Positions 1 to 11,977 of a DNA stretch of 64,000 nt are shown piece after piece; position 1 is the stretch's first letter, and each line of letters starts with the position of its first letter. The stretch covers positions 2,721,001-2,785,000 of the forward strand of contig JAGYVD010000009.1 of NCBI GenBank assembly GCA_021209875.1, read 5' to 3'. The stretch comes from Rosellinia necatrix (Eukaryota; Ascomycota; Sordariomycetes; Xylariales; Xylariaceae). Below the pieces are notes generated by a model. The model worked only from the letters and a program-made list of their open reading frames with translations. It was not told the DNA's origin and ran no database searches. A program made the position numbers and the translations under genes.

Positions 1-673
1 AACCCCATCTCCGGTCTCACGTCTTGACGGCCCATCCAATCACCGCCCACGGCGCCACCTCCATTCCAGGGGCCGCCTTGAATGGGCCATTGCGACGCCC
101 GACGATAACTCGGATCTGCATCTGTCTTTCTTTTCCGACCGCCAACCACAGCCAGTTACCGGAAGCGGAAAGCTTGTCATCTCAAGATACTTGGGAGGCT
201 AGTCTGGTGTTCAGGGCTGGGCGGCGAACCAAATTCGGTAATTGGCTGCCCGCGTCACCGTGACTGTGGACCAGAAAGATATAGTCGGACAAGCGCCTCT
301 ATCTTTGGCTACGTGGGCCATCCCGACGCATCGTGGTCGCCCACGCACAACCGAGCGATACCGTCGTCTTTGCGCACGCTGACCAATAATTCTCATTTGG
401 TGGCTCATCATGGCTCCCGTGGCGCCCCGTCTAAAGATTTTGTCCGGTGCGTCTTGTCCGTTTCTGTCAAAATCCTCTCTTCCAAACCCTCTTTAAGAGG
501 AACCCCCGCCTTCCCCTTCCGTGCTACCTCCAAAGCCTGTGTGTTCTCGTTTTGGTGGTTCTATTATCCAGGCCTTCTTTCGCTCCTGACACTCGTTTCC
601 TTTTACCCGCTCTCGGGGGCGGGCTTAAAAAACCCCCGTGCCATATATTACACCATTCACTTGAACAATCACC
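1..673. other. Upstream region of the first gene
   Basis: No convincing gene is seen here. The last 200 bases are pyrimidine-rich and lead into a TTAAAAAA/ATATATT-like AT stretch at about 625-655, just before the start codon at 674, so the end of this stretch is probably promoter and 5' leader. Confidence 0.5.
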
Positions 674-3096
674 ATGGACGACTCGGAGCTAATGCAAGTA
701 TGTACAGTGGGAGGCAATGCTGTTTCCGCCTTCCTGTCGTGGAGGTTACAGGCTACGAATGCTTGCGATGTGACGCTCGTATGGAAGTCGGGTTTCGAGG
801 GTGTCTATCAATATGGCATATCTTTCAAGTGAGCTTGGGCGAGGTTCCCATGTTTGATATGGATCTAATTCGGTATTAGGTCCGCGACGTTCGGTAACGA
901 GCGGTTTAAACCGCGACATGGTATGTTCCCCTTGCCGCGTTCCATCTCTTTGAGAGAACTTATCCTAACAAATTCTGCGCCGTAACTAGTTGTTCGCACG
1001 CCAGAAGAAGCCGCGCAGAACAAGGGTGGTGCGTATGATTACGTCATTCTCTGCATCAAGGCTCTTCCCGACGTATACGATATTGCCTCCGTTATTGATG
1101 CTGTCGTTACACCTCAACATACCTGCATCTTAGTAAATACCACTCATACTCTCGGTGTCGAAGCCGCCATAGAAGAAAGATTCCCAACAAATGTTGTGTT
1201 GTCCTTGGTCTCCAACGCCGAAATTTCACAGCTAGGAACAAGCGAGTTCGAGCATAGCGGGTCGACTGAAATTTGGGTTGGACCGGCGAACAAGAACAAT
1301 AACATTCCTATGACTGTCCAAGAGGATATGGCCCAAGCTCTTGCAATGACCCTATGTTCAGGTCAGGTAGACTGCAAGGTTTCTAAAAACATTCGTCAAC
1401 AACAGTTCGAACGTGTTATTGGGTAGGTTTCATTCTTATGCATCCCCACGAAGCTTTTTGCTAATAGTTTAGGCCTATCGCATTCCATCCGGCCAGCGTC
1501 ATCTTCGACACTCCATCGCATGCCGCACTTTTGGAGAAGCCTGGCGTCCGACAATTGGTTTCCGATGTCATCGACGAACTGATAGGCCTCGCGAAGGCTG
1601 AGGGTTGTATACTTAGTACCGATTTTAAAGACAAAACGATCAAGGACCTAAGTCAACCATCCGATGCCACCAGTATTATGTGGCAAGACTACATGGCACG
1701 GCGGCCAATGGAAGTGGAGACGTTCCTCGGCTCCCCTATCAAATTGGCAGAGAAACTAGGCTTAAAACTACCTCGCATCGAGACGCTATACGCCATCTTT
1801 CACAACCTTAACACTGTAAACCAATCAAGACCAAAGGAGGTCAATGGTCTACCCCCTGCACCCGTTTCGCCGTCATCCTCATCGCCAATGCCTCGCATAT
1901 CATCAGGTGGCCCTCCACGCCCTATCACTAATGGAAACGGGATGTCCCGGCCTCGTCCTAGGACTTCCTCAAATTTCGGGCCACCGCCTAGCATGCGCCG
2001 CCCCCCAACCAACGGCGGCCCTCCAAACGGACAACGTCCCTCGATGAACGGCGCGCCGAATGGCTATCACCCCCCCAGGCAGCCGTCAAGACGCGGCTCC
2101 TTTGAGGAAAATGATCTGGGGGAATTTAGTCATTTAGTAGTCTATGATGATGCCGAGGGGGCGAATGGAATGAATGGTGGCTACGCCGGTGATATGCCAG
2201 ACGCCGCACTGCGAGAGAGGGAGCTTCAACTACGGCAGCGTGAATTAGATCTCAAGGAACAGGAAATGCGTATGCGACGAGGTGGGTATGGAAGACCAGG
2301 GCCACAGAGACGTGCTCCCCCTTCGAGAAATGGCGCCGCCATGTACGACGAGGAAGACGAAGAAGATGACTACTTCGACATCAGCGCGGGCCCCCAGCCT
2401 CCCATGATCGACCCTGATAACTTCGACATGATGAGTGTCACATCCAGAAAGAACCGCTTGAAACCATCTCCTAACCAGGGCGACGTCCGATCAAATCACC
2501 TCAACGGCCGCGAAAACGCAATGTCTCGGGGCAGCCGTTTCCGTCCTAATTTTGGAAGGAATCGCTCGAGTCAAATCATGAATTCTATCCCTAACCTCCA
2601 CGAAAATATACTTGATGATCCCATGATGAGTTATTCTTCTAACCGGTACGGTAATGTCGACCGGGGACAGATTCACGCAGGGTCAAGGTCGAATTCCTTA
2701 ACGGCGGCGGCCCATTTCCCGGAATTCCAGAACGGGCCTGGTATGAACGCTCCCAGCATGAATGGTGCGTATCCGCGACGTGTCAGCCAGTCACCAGGAC
2801 ATTCATACACTCCTTCCATGCGCGGTGGAAGTGGGCGTCCCTCCCCTCCTAATGGGATGCAGCAACCTGTTCCTCGATATCCTCCTGGCCATGGAAACAC
2901 GGTAGCACCTCAGCAGGTTGAACAACGAGTCGGGGTGAGCACTCTCCAACCACCCAATATGAAACCAGTACGAAGTCTGACCGGCAGTGCGAGTGCTAGC
3001 GCGGGGAGTGGTGATTCGACCAATCTAGGCTCGGAACCCTCAGCTCATAGCAGTCAGAGCAGTTTGGGACCACGACCTCCTTTGGGGACTCGCTGA
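674..3096 (+). CDS. Ketopantoate reductase-like (ApbA/PanE) protein with disordered C-terminal tail
   Basis: Four exons (674-828, 880-920, 990-1422, 1473-3096) close in frame to about 750 aa. Residues about 8-315 follow the ApbA/PanE fold: an N-terminal NAD(P)-type Rossmann segment, YDYVILCIKALPD as the beta-strand region with a conserved Lys, and a C-terminal helical domain with SIMWQDYMARRPMEVE and a final LPRIETLYAIFHNLN. The usual GxGxxG loop reads VGGNAVS, and the substrate-domain region that usually carries Lys and Asn reads IRQQQFERVIG, so catalysis as a ketopantoate reductase is doubtful. From about residue 318 the protein is Pro/Ser/Asn/Gly-rich, with a short charged helix (RERELQLRQRELDLKEQEMR) near 450-475 and an acidic patch (DEEDEEDD). 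The tail suggests a scaffold or regulatory role, which is inference. Start chosen at the first ATG in a good CACCATGG context. Confidence 0.87.
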
Positions 3097-5398
3097 CGAT
3101 GAGTCTGGAAATGCGGCGATTAAAGGATGGCTTGCAGCGCGTCCTCGAGGTTCCCCGTGAAAGTAGTGAGCGGGTACCCGACACGGCCGGACATGAATAC
3201 GCACATAAATCATGAGCGTTGTGAAACTCATAATGATGTCGAATTTTTGAGTCATTCGGATGACGGCGCATTCATACCGGTTTAGAAGGATGCAGTTTGG
3301 ATTACTACTTTTACGACGCACAGTTTAGTTCTATTCGGCCAAAGGGACTTACGTACATAGGTATTTGATACGACGAGGCAGTGGTTATTTATTTCTGGTA
3401 ATATTGCATTGGGATGCGGGCCTTTTCCTTTCTATTCGAAACGCATATGTTTGATTCTCCTTTGTGTCACGCTTCTCCGAAGAGGGAGGCTCCATCTCTT
3501 CTAGCAATATGGAGGCCGAGGCATCCCGACCCAAACCGAGGGCTATTCTCGAGCACGCCTCCTACAAGACCCCGGTCACGCCACGTATACGTATCCTTTA
3601 AGGCTATGACAATGAACCATTTAGGAGATTCACAAGGCACGAAAAACGGGCTTATAAACCAACACCCGATCTTGAAGGCCTATAGCGCCCTACTCCTCTC
3701 AACCTCACAGCTCGATTAATTTGAATCTTGTCGAATGGTCGGCAGTCGTCAGCCTGAGCGTTAAATGGACACAGTACGAAATAGATCCGCATTTCTTGTC
3801 ATGGTGGAGGGGGTAGCAGCTCTAAGCACTTGTTGTCGGCGTTATCTGGTCTTCCCACAGATGGGAGGCCGAGTGAAGGAAAAATAATTCTGGTATCTTA
3901 ATGACGAAGCTTGCCCGTCAGCGGGGCGATATTTCCCTTGCCTGTGGTCGTGTGTTGGTGGAATTAATTATCAGTTGATTGATTGCTATGCACACGGGGT
4001 TGGTGCACTGGGCAATGGTGGTTGGCAATCAATGGAAGCGTCTTTATCACAAGATGGCTGTAAAAACGAGCAGGCAGCTGAAGGACACTGCATACACGCG
4101 GAAGGGTGTATAAAAAGGGCGGCCGAGCTGAGTCGAGACAAGCAGCTCAGTCGGGAAAATATGGTTCGCGAGACAGATGAATACAAGACAATAAGTCGCG
4201 ATGGAAGAAAAACAAAAAGACATCTAGTATCATGCTAGTCCATGCAATCTGAACGTGTGACTACCTCAGCGAGTCTTATCACCGTGCTAAAAATATGCCA
4301 CACAGACTTGTACCACCTTGCCCATGATCACCATCCTCATACTTCTCACACAGTCGTGGAGAAGCCGGCGAGCATGCCAAGGACTTAACATTTTCTTGTT
4401 ACTCGCGACTTGGTATATATTTTATTAAAAACAGGAATCATAATGACTGTAACGATAATTTTGATCCGAATTCCATGTCTATCACGGAGTTAAAGAGGTT
4501 ATAATTGTCTCTCCCCAGAATTTCTTTTTCTCAATATGTATGTACTACTTCTCTCTACGTATATAAATGGTCATGCATATAATAAATAGCATGTATGCAA
4601 GCCTAACGTCCCCCTCCCCACCCTATCTTGATAAGGGAAGCGCCACACCCTCTCAAAGAGAGGGTTGGCTACCTTACCTGTAGGTTAGGTAGGCACTTAC
4701 CGAACGTACCTGCCTACCTAAGTACGTACCTAATGTAGTGAAGTACTCGGGTGCAGGTAGTAGGGCGGCGGCGGCGGCGGCGGCTGTGGCGGCGGGGTTG
4801 CATAACACCACTTGATGCGCGACAGACAACCCACTCTACAGACTACAGTGACTTACCCGGTATATATACCTCTTAAGCTAAACATTATTTAAGAACGAGA
4901 CTTGAGATCAAGATAAGCTCCATGTACACGTAGATAAGTACCTATATCTATCTATACCTTTGCTTTATACCCCGACTTACCTACTCACCGCGTCGGAACT
5001 CTTCTACAAAATCCAGCCCACGACTCCGGAGATTTATCTGTACCCCAAAACACGCCACCGCCATTCTCTACCGGATATCGGCGCCGAGGGTACTGAACGC
5101 CACAACACGCGGCGATACGAGCAGTCGTGATCCGACCCCCACAACCCTCGGCAGTGGTACTGTAGCGCATTACAGGCGCTGGGAAGGAAAAAAAAAAAAA
5201 CGGCGCCAAGGATTTTACCGCCTGGGAAAAAGCAATAGAAGGGAAAAAGAACGTGTGATCGGGGCTGACTCTTGGCCGCGGCTGCACCGAAGCGAGAAAC
5301 GCGTAATCGAGGACCGAAGCCAGCGTGGGAGCTTGCGTATATCAGACGCCGGTACCGCCGAGGAGGGTGCTTTTGCTTGTGTGGGTGCGCATTCGTGC

Positions 5399-5477
<79 letters not shown>

Positions 5478-5851
5478 CGTGTGCGTGTGTGCGTGTGCGG
5501 TCAGAGTGAGTGGCATCGTGCGGGAGAGGCAGGCATCGGGGCGAGCAGGCCTCCCAGAGAGAAGAAGAGGCTTGAAATCCTGACGGATAGATACCTTGCT
5601 CGCCTACTTGGCACGGGATCGACACGGCTGGAGTTTTGTGCGTCCTGACGAATGACGTCTCGCTTCTCATCCGCGTGCATCCAACTAGGGACCTATCTAC
5701 ATTTACTTGCTCAATTTCCCCTGCATCAAAGCCCTTCCAACCACGTACGCCATCGCTGGTTAAGCTACATCCCATTCGCAGGCCGCGCCGGAATACCGCT
5801 AAGGGCGCAAAAGTAATCAGACGTGGCCCCGAAAGTGAAGATACGGCCGAC
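3097..5851. other. Intergenic region with microsatellite
   Basis: No supported gene was found. Bases 4660-4740 contain a TAGG/CCTA-rich tract and 4763-4785 a short (GGC)n run. A long GT microsatellite lies at about 5390-5500. The last few hundred bases should hold the promoter of the Hsk3 gene. Confidence 0.5.
5403..5474. repeat. (GT)n dinucleotide microsatellite
   Basis: About 36 uninterrupted GT units, flanked on both sides by imperfect GT/GC-containing units so the whole tract covers roughly 5388-5500. It produces long low-complexity open frames on both strands that are not genes. Confidence 0.97.
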
Positions 5852-6712
5852 ATGGCAAGCCGAGGCGGTAACACAGACCGAACATTCGCCATGGGCGGTA
5901 GCGGTGTCGCGACGAGGCCATCCATGGTGCCACAGACATCTGGAGGCGTGGTTAAGGCGAGACAGTTGGTAAGTTTCATCTCCGGTATTCCTGTCTTACC
6001 CTATCATTCCCAGCCCGTTTTCCCATCATCATTTCGCCCCCATCATACCTCTTCCTATCAACAGCCCGCAGGCACCTTTTTGCGCCCTCCTCGCGGTTCC
6101 AACTCGGCTGGGGTGCGGGGGTCGGAACAGAGCGTGATCATCAAAGCTGATGATCGCAAACGGACGTCCGTTGGGCAATCAATGCAGGTTTCTTTTTATT
6201 GGGCAAAATCGTACCAACTTTTTGGTACCAATTTCCTTCGATAGAGATCCAGCCTCATGATATTGGGGTTGGGTGCCTCGGGTCTCATTGTTATCTGACG
6301 CTTATGGCTCAATATAGACACATCTACACTCACAGCTGGCGCAGCTCTCTGCCAACTTGGCGGATACGGAGAACTTGTTGCGCATGACAAGCGTACAGGC
6401 AGGAGCCATGAGAGGATTAGGTAGTTGGCATGGTGGAATGTGAGTCTAATTCTATCCCCTTGATTCCATCTCGATATATTCCCCTCGGCCCCTACTTGAA
6501 TAGGCAGCTGTGAAATGCTGTTGCGGTCAACTTGGCTTAATAGCGCACGCATTCCCGGAACGAACAAAGACATGCACACCGATATCATCGGGTGGGACGG
6601 AGATAAGAAGCTATCTTTCTAACGCGTCCATAGGTTTATGGCAGCGAGCAAAGTTCTAGGTGAAGAGTCGGTCAAAGAACAGCCCCAGGCTCAACAGCCA
6701 AATCAGAAATGA
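5852..6712 (+). CDS. hsk3: DASH/Dam1 complex subunit Hsk3
   Basis: Three exons (5852-5968, 6318-6439, 6634-6712) give 105 aa in frame. The conserved Hsk3 core is split across the introns: KARQL at the end of exon 1, THLHSQLAQLSANLADTENLL in exon 2, and SWHGGMFMAASKVLGEE across exons 2-3. Hsk3 is a small helical subunit of the DASH (Dam1) complex, which forms rings around microtubules and couples kinetochores to spindle ends. The first intron is long for this window (349 nt); its acceptor was placed at TATAG/ACACATC because this restores the HSQLAQL heptad region, whereas the nearby CACAG/CTGG would delete it. The tail is Gln-rich and ends QPNQK. Small size and introns make it easy to miss. 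Confidence 0.93.
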
Positions 6713-7653
6713 GGAACACGAACTTACCTAACAGGCATAGGGATGATTGATGTCAGTGCTCGTATGATATTAGGATTCAACTACCTAGTTATGTAGGGCA
6801 AGTTGAAGTCATCAACGGGCAAGCACGACTTTTTCGCTGCTTATTCCTTTAGCATGGCAAAGACAACAAACAGGGCATTCCTCTCGTCCGTCTTTAAGAC
6901 AAACTTACGAATACGAATTTATAAAACTCATACTATATCTTGCACCTTTCCCGACGGGTGCTGGATGGTCGGCTGGCTTGGTGCCTGTACCGCGTAAATG
7001 TTCATGTCTCGTAAAGGGCCCTAGGAGCCTTATGGTCAAGCATAGCTAGTTGCTTCCAGCCTTATGATGTTGACGGGTTCGACGCTCTTTGGATAAGTAG
7101 TCTCTTTCTAGACACTCATATATCCTAAACGATAACATGCCAGATAGGCTCTCACGACCTCAAAGCATCACGGCCTCTATTATACACAGCCGACACCACG
7201 TGCGTCGCTTTGAATGTATTGTTGTTCCCTATCAAACACGGCACAAAACTAATTAATCGCGTTAGAAACCATGATATAACCTCGTCATAGGATCGTCGTC
7301 GCTAGTTGCGGGTCTGTAATACCAGGAGCTGTTAGCCCAATTCCTCTTCTAGGCAATCGATACCTCTTCCTTCTTGTCCTCGGCTTAATCCGAAGAGCCA
7401 ACTAGATACTTACATAATCATGCAACTTTTCATGATATCTACCTACTCCCCATCTAAACTAGAGATAACCCCAATACATGCCAAAAAAAAAAAAAAAAAA
7501 ATTCCCATAAGAAACCGTAAATCAGAACGTCGTCGCCCCCTCCACCCACTCTCATGAGATCTACAAAGCCCCTCACCACCATCATCCTCCGGTCCCGTCG
7601 TCTCTACTAACCAATCTAACCGGCCACCCCCCATCATCATCATCATCATCATC
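6713..7653. other. Intergenic region, Hsk3 to Phs1
   Basis: No gene recognised. Contains a long A run (about 7483-7501) and a (CAT)n tract that runs into the start codon of the next gene. Confidence 0.5.
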
Positions 7654-7655
7654 AT
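7632..7655 (+). repeat. (CAT)8 tract overlapping a start codon
   Basis: Eight CAT units end inside the ATG at 7654, so the start codon of the Phs1 gene is built from the last unit. A similar arrangement occurs before the aldehyde dehydrogenase start at 36218. Confidence 0.95.
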
Positions 7656-8854
7656 GTCTCTCAAGACCGGCTACCTCCTCCTCTACAACCTCGTCTCCCT
7701 GACGGCCTGGACGTACCTGACCGTGCGCGTCGTCCTCTATTGTTATTGTTGTTGTTGTTGTTGTTGTTACGCCGGACCAACGACGGAAGTAGGAGTAGGA
7801 GTAGGAGCGGAAACGGACGCGCTGCGCGCCGACCTGCTCCCCTACGTCACGGCGCTGCAGGCGGCGGCGGCGGCCGAGGCGGCGCACGCGGCGCTCGGCC
7901 TCGTGCGCGCCTCGCCCGCCGCCACGGCGCTGCAGGTCGGCGGCCGCAACCTCGTCCTGTGGACCGTCGCCCGCCGCTTCCCGGATCTCGTCTTCTCCTC
8001 CTCCTCTTCTTCCTCCTCCTTCTACTCCTCTTCTTCCTCCTCCTTCTACCCCCCTTCTACCCCCTACTTTCCATCGTCGTGGTTGTCGTCGTCGCCGCCG
8101 TGGGGTCGTGTAGGCTTCCTCGGCTGTCTGCTGGCCTGGGGCTGCTCCGACGTCCTGCGGTACTCCTTCTTCGTCGCCGCCGCCGTGAGTCCGCGCCGCG
8201 CCGCCCCGAGGTGGCTGAAGTGGCTGAGGTGAGGGTTTATTTTATTTATTGTTATTTTATTTTTTTTCATTTTAAGGGGGGTTCTTGTCTTGTCATAGCT
8301 TTTCTAAAGGGGGTTATTTCCCTTTTCTTCCCCCTTCATTTTGTCGTTCCTCTTTGTGTGTCCCCCCTCCCCCCCCCGGTTTTCTCCTCGTGGGAGATTT
8401 GATTCCGCCGCCGCAGGGGTATGAATTTTGCCCGTAGTATTGTCGCCATGGGGGGAGGGGGATTACACCGGGCTGGGCCGGCCTCGACGATTTGATCGCT
8501 CACGCTTGTGTGTACTTAGGTATACCGCTTTCATTCCCTTGTACCCCGTGGGCTTCCTGAGCGAGGCGTCACTCGTCTACCTCAGTCTTGTCGGGGCTCG
8601 CGATATCGGGCCTCTCTATCGGGGCTATCTATTCGTCGGATTACTATCCTACGTACCTGGTAGGGCGGCTCCTTCTCTTCCTTCTCCCCTCCTTCCCCCT
8701 GTCCTTTCTTTCTTTCTTTTAACCCTTCCTACCGCGCCGTGGCAAGGGGTTTGAGAGGCGGCTAACGGAAGTTTGTTTCGTAGCCAGTTATATCCTGTAC
8801 ACGCACATGTTCTCCCAGAGGCGTCGAGCCCTAGGGCGAGTAGGGCCCACGTGA
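7654..8854 (+). CDS. PHS1: Very-long-chain (3R)-3-hydroxyacyl-CoA dehydratase (Phs1/HACD family)
   Basis: Three exons (7654-8228, 8520-8659, 8784-8854) give 261 aa in frame. The family dehydrates 3-hydroxyacyl-CoA in the ER fatty-acid elongation cycle. Family blocks seen: KTGYLLLYNLVSLTAW (first membrane segment), EAAHAALGLVRASPAATALQVGGRN, GCLLAWGCSDVLRYSFFV, then LRYTAFIPLYPVGFLSE. Tyr200 and Glu207 in that last motif match the catalytic Tyr/Glu pair of yeast Phs1 by spacing. The protein ends YILYTHMFSQRRRALGRV as in the family. Odd features: a Cys run (residues about 30-38) from a TGT repeat after the first membrane segment and a Ser/Phe/Tyr-rich insertion (about 113-147) from TCC/TTC repeats in a loop. 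Both repeats stay in frame. The third-exon join gives Ala where most members have Gly. Confidence 0.9.
7738..7767 (+). repeat. (TGT)n triplet repeat inside Phs1 exon 1
   Basis: A TTG/TGT triplet run encodes a stretch of cysteines next to the first predicted membrane segment. Length is a multiple of three. Confidence 0.9.
7990..8060 (+). repeat. (TCC/TTC)n repeat inside Phs1 exon 1
   Basis: Imperfect TCC/TTC triplets encode two Ser runs separated by Phe-Tyr, inserted between two conserved family blocks. Length keeps the reading frame. Confidence 0.9.
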
Positions 8855-10502
8855 GGGACCATGCTTGAGGCTTTGTTGTTGTGGGATGACCTGCTTGGCA
8901 ACTGAGAGAAGAGGGAAATCAGGGACTTTCTTCACTTATGAGCTTTATGCCCCGATTGTGTTGTCTTTCTTCATTCCCTGTGATCGCTCCAGTTTTTTTT
9001 CCCGGCGCTGCTTTCGTATGTTTGACCGCAAACCTACCAATGAGACACGTAGGGACATAGCGTGAGTGAGGGGTCCGTGTCTTTGACTCGAGAAAGTACA
9101 AGGCAAAGAGATGCATAGCTCCCTCGATAGCTATGACAAATACCTACTCCGATGTCTTGGTTTGACTCGCGAATTCGAGAGCGGTCTTGTGACGTCGTGT
9201 AAGCAAACTTAGCCGGGCTTACCGGATGAGTTGATGTCATATGGGCGAACATGTGTGACGGCTACAATAATCGTGACTGGCGTCCCACCCGACTATGAAT
9301 ATAAGACATTCTGTGAAGTCGTCTCACTTTTTCCTTTGCCTATCATATTGATAACCGCATAGTGGCGTGATATTCACCTATACTAAATATAGAGGATATG
9401 GGAAACCCGCATTGAATGACTTTTGACATCTCGAGTGCTTTGGGAGGAAGAATCTAGTGTATTTGAATTGCCTACGTGTCTGGATACCCCATCAGCACAG
9501 TTGGAAACTAGGCCTCTTTTTTGTCTTGAAGATAGGCTACTCTCAACCAATGCTGTCTGAGCTGTCGCCAATCATCACACATGTAAATACATACGAGCTT
9601 AAGTATTTGGTGGATGTCTTGATTCGGGGAAAACCGTGTCTTGCATAAAGACCGCAGGCAGTTGTTATTTGGGGCGTGAGCTGGTAATGGGGTATCAAGG
9701 AGTCCCATATCGCCAACAATATGGAGGGCAGCAACACGTTCAAGCTTCTAGTCTAGAATTTCTAAAGAACACATGGGTTGCAGTAAATAACCACGCTCGT
9801 GTCGTTTACGTGCTAGCTCTAGGTAAGCAGCGGAGATCATCACTGAGACAGAAAGGGATGAATAGACGGGCTAGATCTCAGAGTTAAAAGACAAGCATTT
9901 ATTACCTATTGGTCTAATTTCGAGCGAAGACCGTGTTGATCTATGATCAAACCAATCTTGACTCTGTATTCTAGTTGCCACTCTTGGTAATGATGGGTCT
10001 AATGAAGTTGCGACTCCTTACTCCCGCTAACCTTCTTAGTTAAACCCCCGAGACAATGACCGAGTGAGGCAGAAGGCTTAATAGGGGCTTATTACTCCCC
10101 CATGAGGTATCGCACCATTCGTGGTTGTGCGATGTGAGAGTTGCTTGGGCTCGCCACCCGATTGCATAGTATAGTTGCAACCAGGCTGAGGACAAGAAAG
10201 GAAGGGAAGGCTAAATTGGTGGTGGTCGTTGAATACTAGTCTTGACGAGGGGACTAAGGAGGACTCTGCTAGACGATTGAAAGGGAATAACATTCAAAGA
10301 GACGTTCTAACAAAGACGAATAAAAATTGAAAATGGTTTCGCAGTTCACTTGTGACTGCTCGTCCTACATGGTTCCTAGTCTAAAAACTCGTTCCACTAC
10401 TGTTGAAATATAGTTTTGGATCAGGTCTAGCTTCCATGACATCTTAGCATCCGAACTCTGGAGCGAACGCAGTCTATCTTCAGCCCACCGGCCCAATCCA
10501 CC
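8855..10502. other. Intergenic region
   Basis: Only short frames without family features are present on either strand. I see no supported gene. The end should hold the promoter of the Pth11-like gene. Confidence 0.45.
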
Positions 10503-11977
10503 ATGTCGTTCCAATTCAGTCAGATAAGCAAGTGCAGTAAAGACCTCTTCATCATCGATGTGGTCCTTACTACAACATCCATCCTTGTCCTAGGCCTGCG
10601 ATTCTGGGCCATGCGCTTCGCGGGGCGCAAGATATACTGGGATGATTATTGTGTGGTTTTTGCGTTTGTAAGTGACGCACGACCTATAGTGGCGCTTTAG
10701 ACTTACATGACTAACTCCCCATCAGGTGAGCAAGTTCATCTTATCGAGCTCGGCGCTCTGGGGGACCCTCAATGGATTGGGGAAGCATATCTGGGAGCTC
10801 ACCGGGAACCAGTTGACAATCCAAGTCAAGGTGTGTATATCGTTCATGGAGTTTCCTGTTGAGCGCGACTAACCGCAGTCGCTCCGGCAGCTCTTGCTTA
10901 TTAGCGAGTTTACGTACCTCTTGGGAACGGCGTTTGTGAAGCTCTCTATGCTTTGCCTATACCATAGGATATACACCACACAGACATTCAGACGTTGGTG
11001 TTACGTCGTGATAGCAGCAGATCTCATCTATATTGGTAGGTAACGGAGAGAGACCACTGCATTTCGTCACCCGACCATTTGGACGGAGCCAAGATCCTTG
11101 TTGGCGGCTGCCGTGTTCAAGAAGCTTTTGACATCCCCGAAATACTAGGCTACGCCTGAGGCTATGATTACTAACTCTGGATGCGGCAGTATCCTTCATC
11201 CCGGTTTTCCTGACCGGCTGTATCCCGCTTTCTCAGTATTGGGATCCGCAGCCCGGTGGCTGGTGTCGGGATACGCTCATCGGCGATAATGCCACAGTTG
11301 GCGTCAACCTGGTTCTCGACTTTGCTGTCCTACTTCTGCCCCTGCCAGTGCTTTGGCGTTTGCAGATGTCGGTTCGTGATAAATTAACCGTAACGGCCAT
11401 GTTTAGTATTGGGTTTGTGTAAGTCTGCCTATACTTACTCTCTCTAGAGGGACATTTATCTCATTATTTTGACAGGACTATTGCGCTCGTGTTCTATCGA
11501 CTATCTGTAACCCTGAGGACGAGAGCATCACCTGACTGGACCGCATCTCTGTGTGAGGTGGGAATCATCGCTGCACTCGAAGTACACTTGGGAATCATCG
11601 CTGTGTGCATCCCGACGCTGGGGCCCTTGTTTAACGCTTACGTTAAGCCCGTCCTAAACAGATGGGGGATTGCAAAAACCACGGCTGGATCTCGACTGGG
11701 GCCGAAAAAATCGTTCCTAGCGACAATTGGCGGTACTAACACGAATAAACGAACCCAGAAAGGGTACACCGAGTTCAGTGACAGTGTAGATCAGATCGTC
11801 AGTAGGGACAACTCTATTAAGTTGACCCCGACAGGAGAAGGAAAGGTGGTCGTGGATATAGCGTTTGAGCCAATTAAGGAGACGCGTACGCCGGATCACC
11901 CCCAAAGCGGGATTCATGTCCAAAGGGACATCGAAGCGATATACCATCAGAAAAAGGGGCCGTACTTCGACGAGTAA
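10503..11977 (+). CDS. Pth11-like integral membrane protein (fungal rhodopsin domain)
   Basis: Five exons (10503-10667, 10726-10830, 10879-11035, 11190-11418, 11476-11977) give 385 aa in frame. The protein has seven hydrophobic segments and the typical fungal rhodopsin-domain marks: LRFWAMRFAGRKIYWDDYCVVFAF after helix 1, LWGTLNGLGKHIWE, SEFTYLLGTAFVKLSMLCLYHRIY, VFLTGCIPLSQYWDP followed by a Cys (GGWCRDT) for the likely extracellular disulfide, DFAVLLLPLPVLWRLQM, and EVGIIAALEVHLGIIAVCIPTLGPL. There is no N-terminal CFEM domain. The last about 110 residues form a hydrophilic cytosolic tail. Members such as Pth11 act as GPCR-like surface sensors in plant pathogens, but most are uncharacterised and the ligand cannot be inferred. 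Confidence 0.9.

Noticed and set aside
5034..5979. Long open frames on both strands across the GT/CA microsatellite
   Set aside because: They consist mostly of His-Thr or Val-Cys dipeptide repeats made by the microsatellite and show no conserved domain.
7740..8402. Alternative 220-codon plus-strand frame over Phs1 exon 1
   Set aside because: It is Leu- and Arg-rich because of the triplet repeats in another frame; the other frame encodes the recognisable dehydratase.
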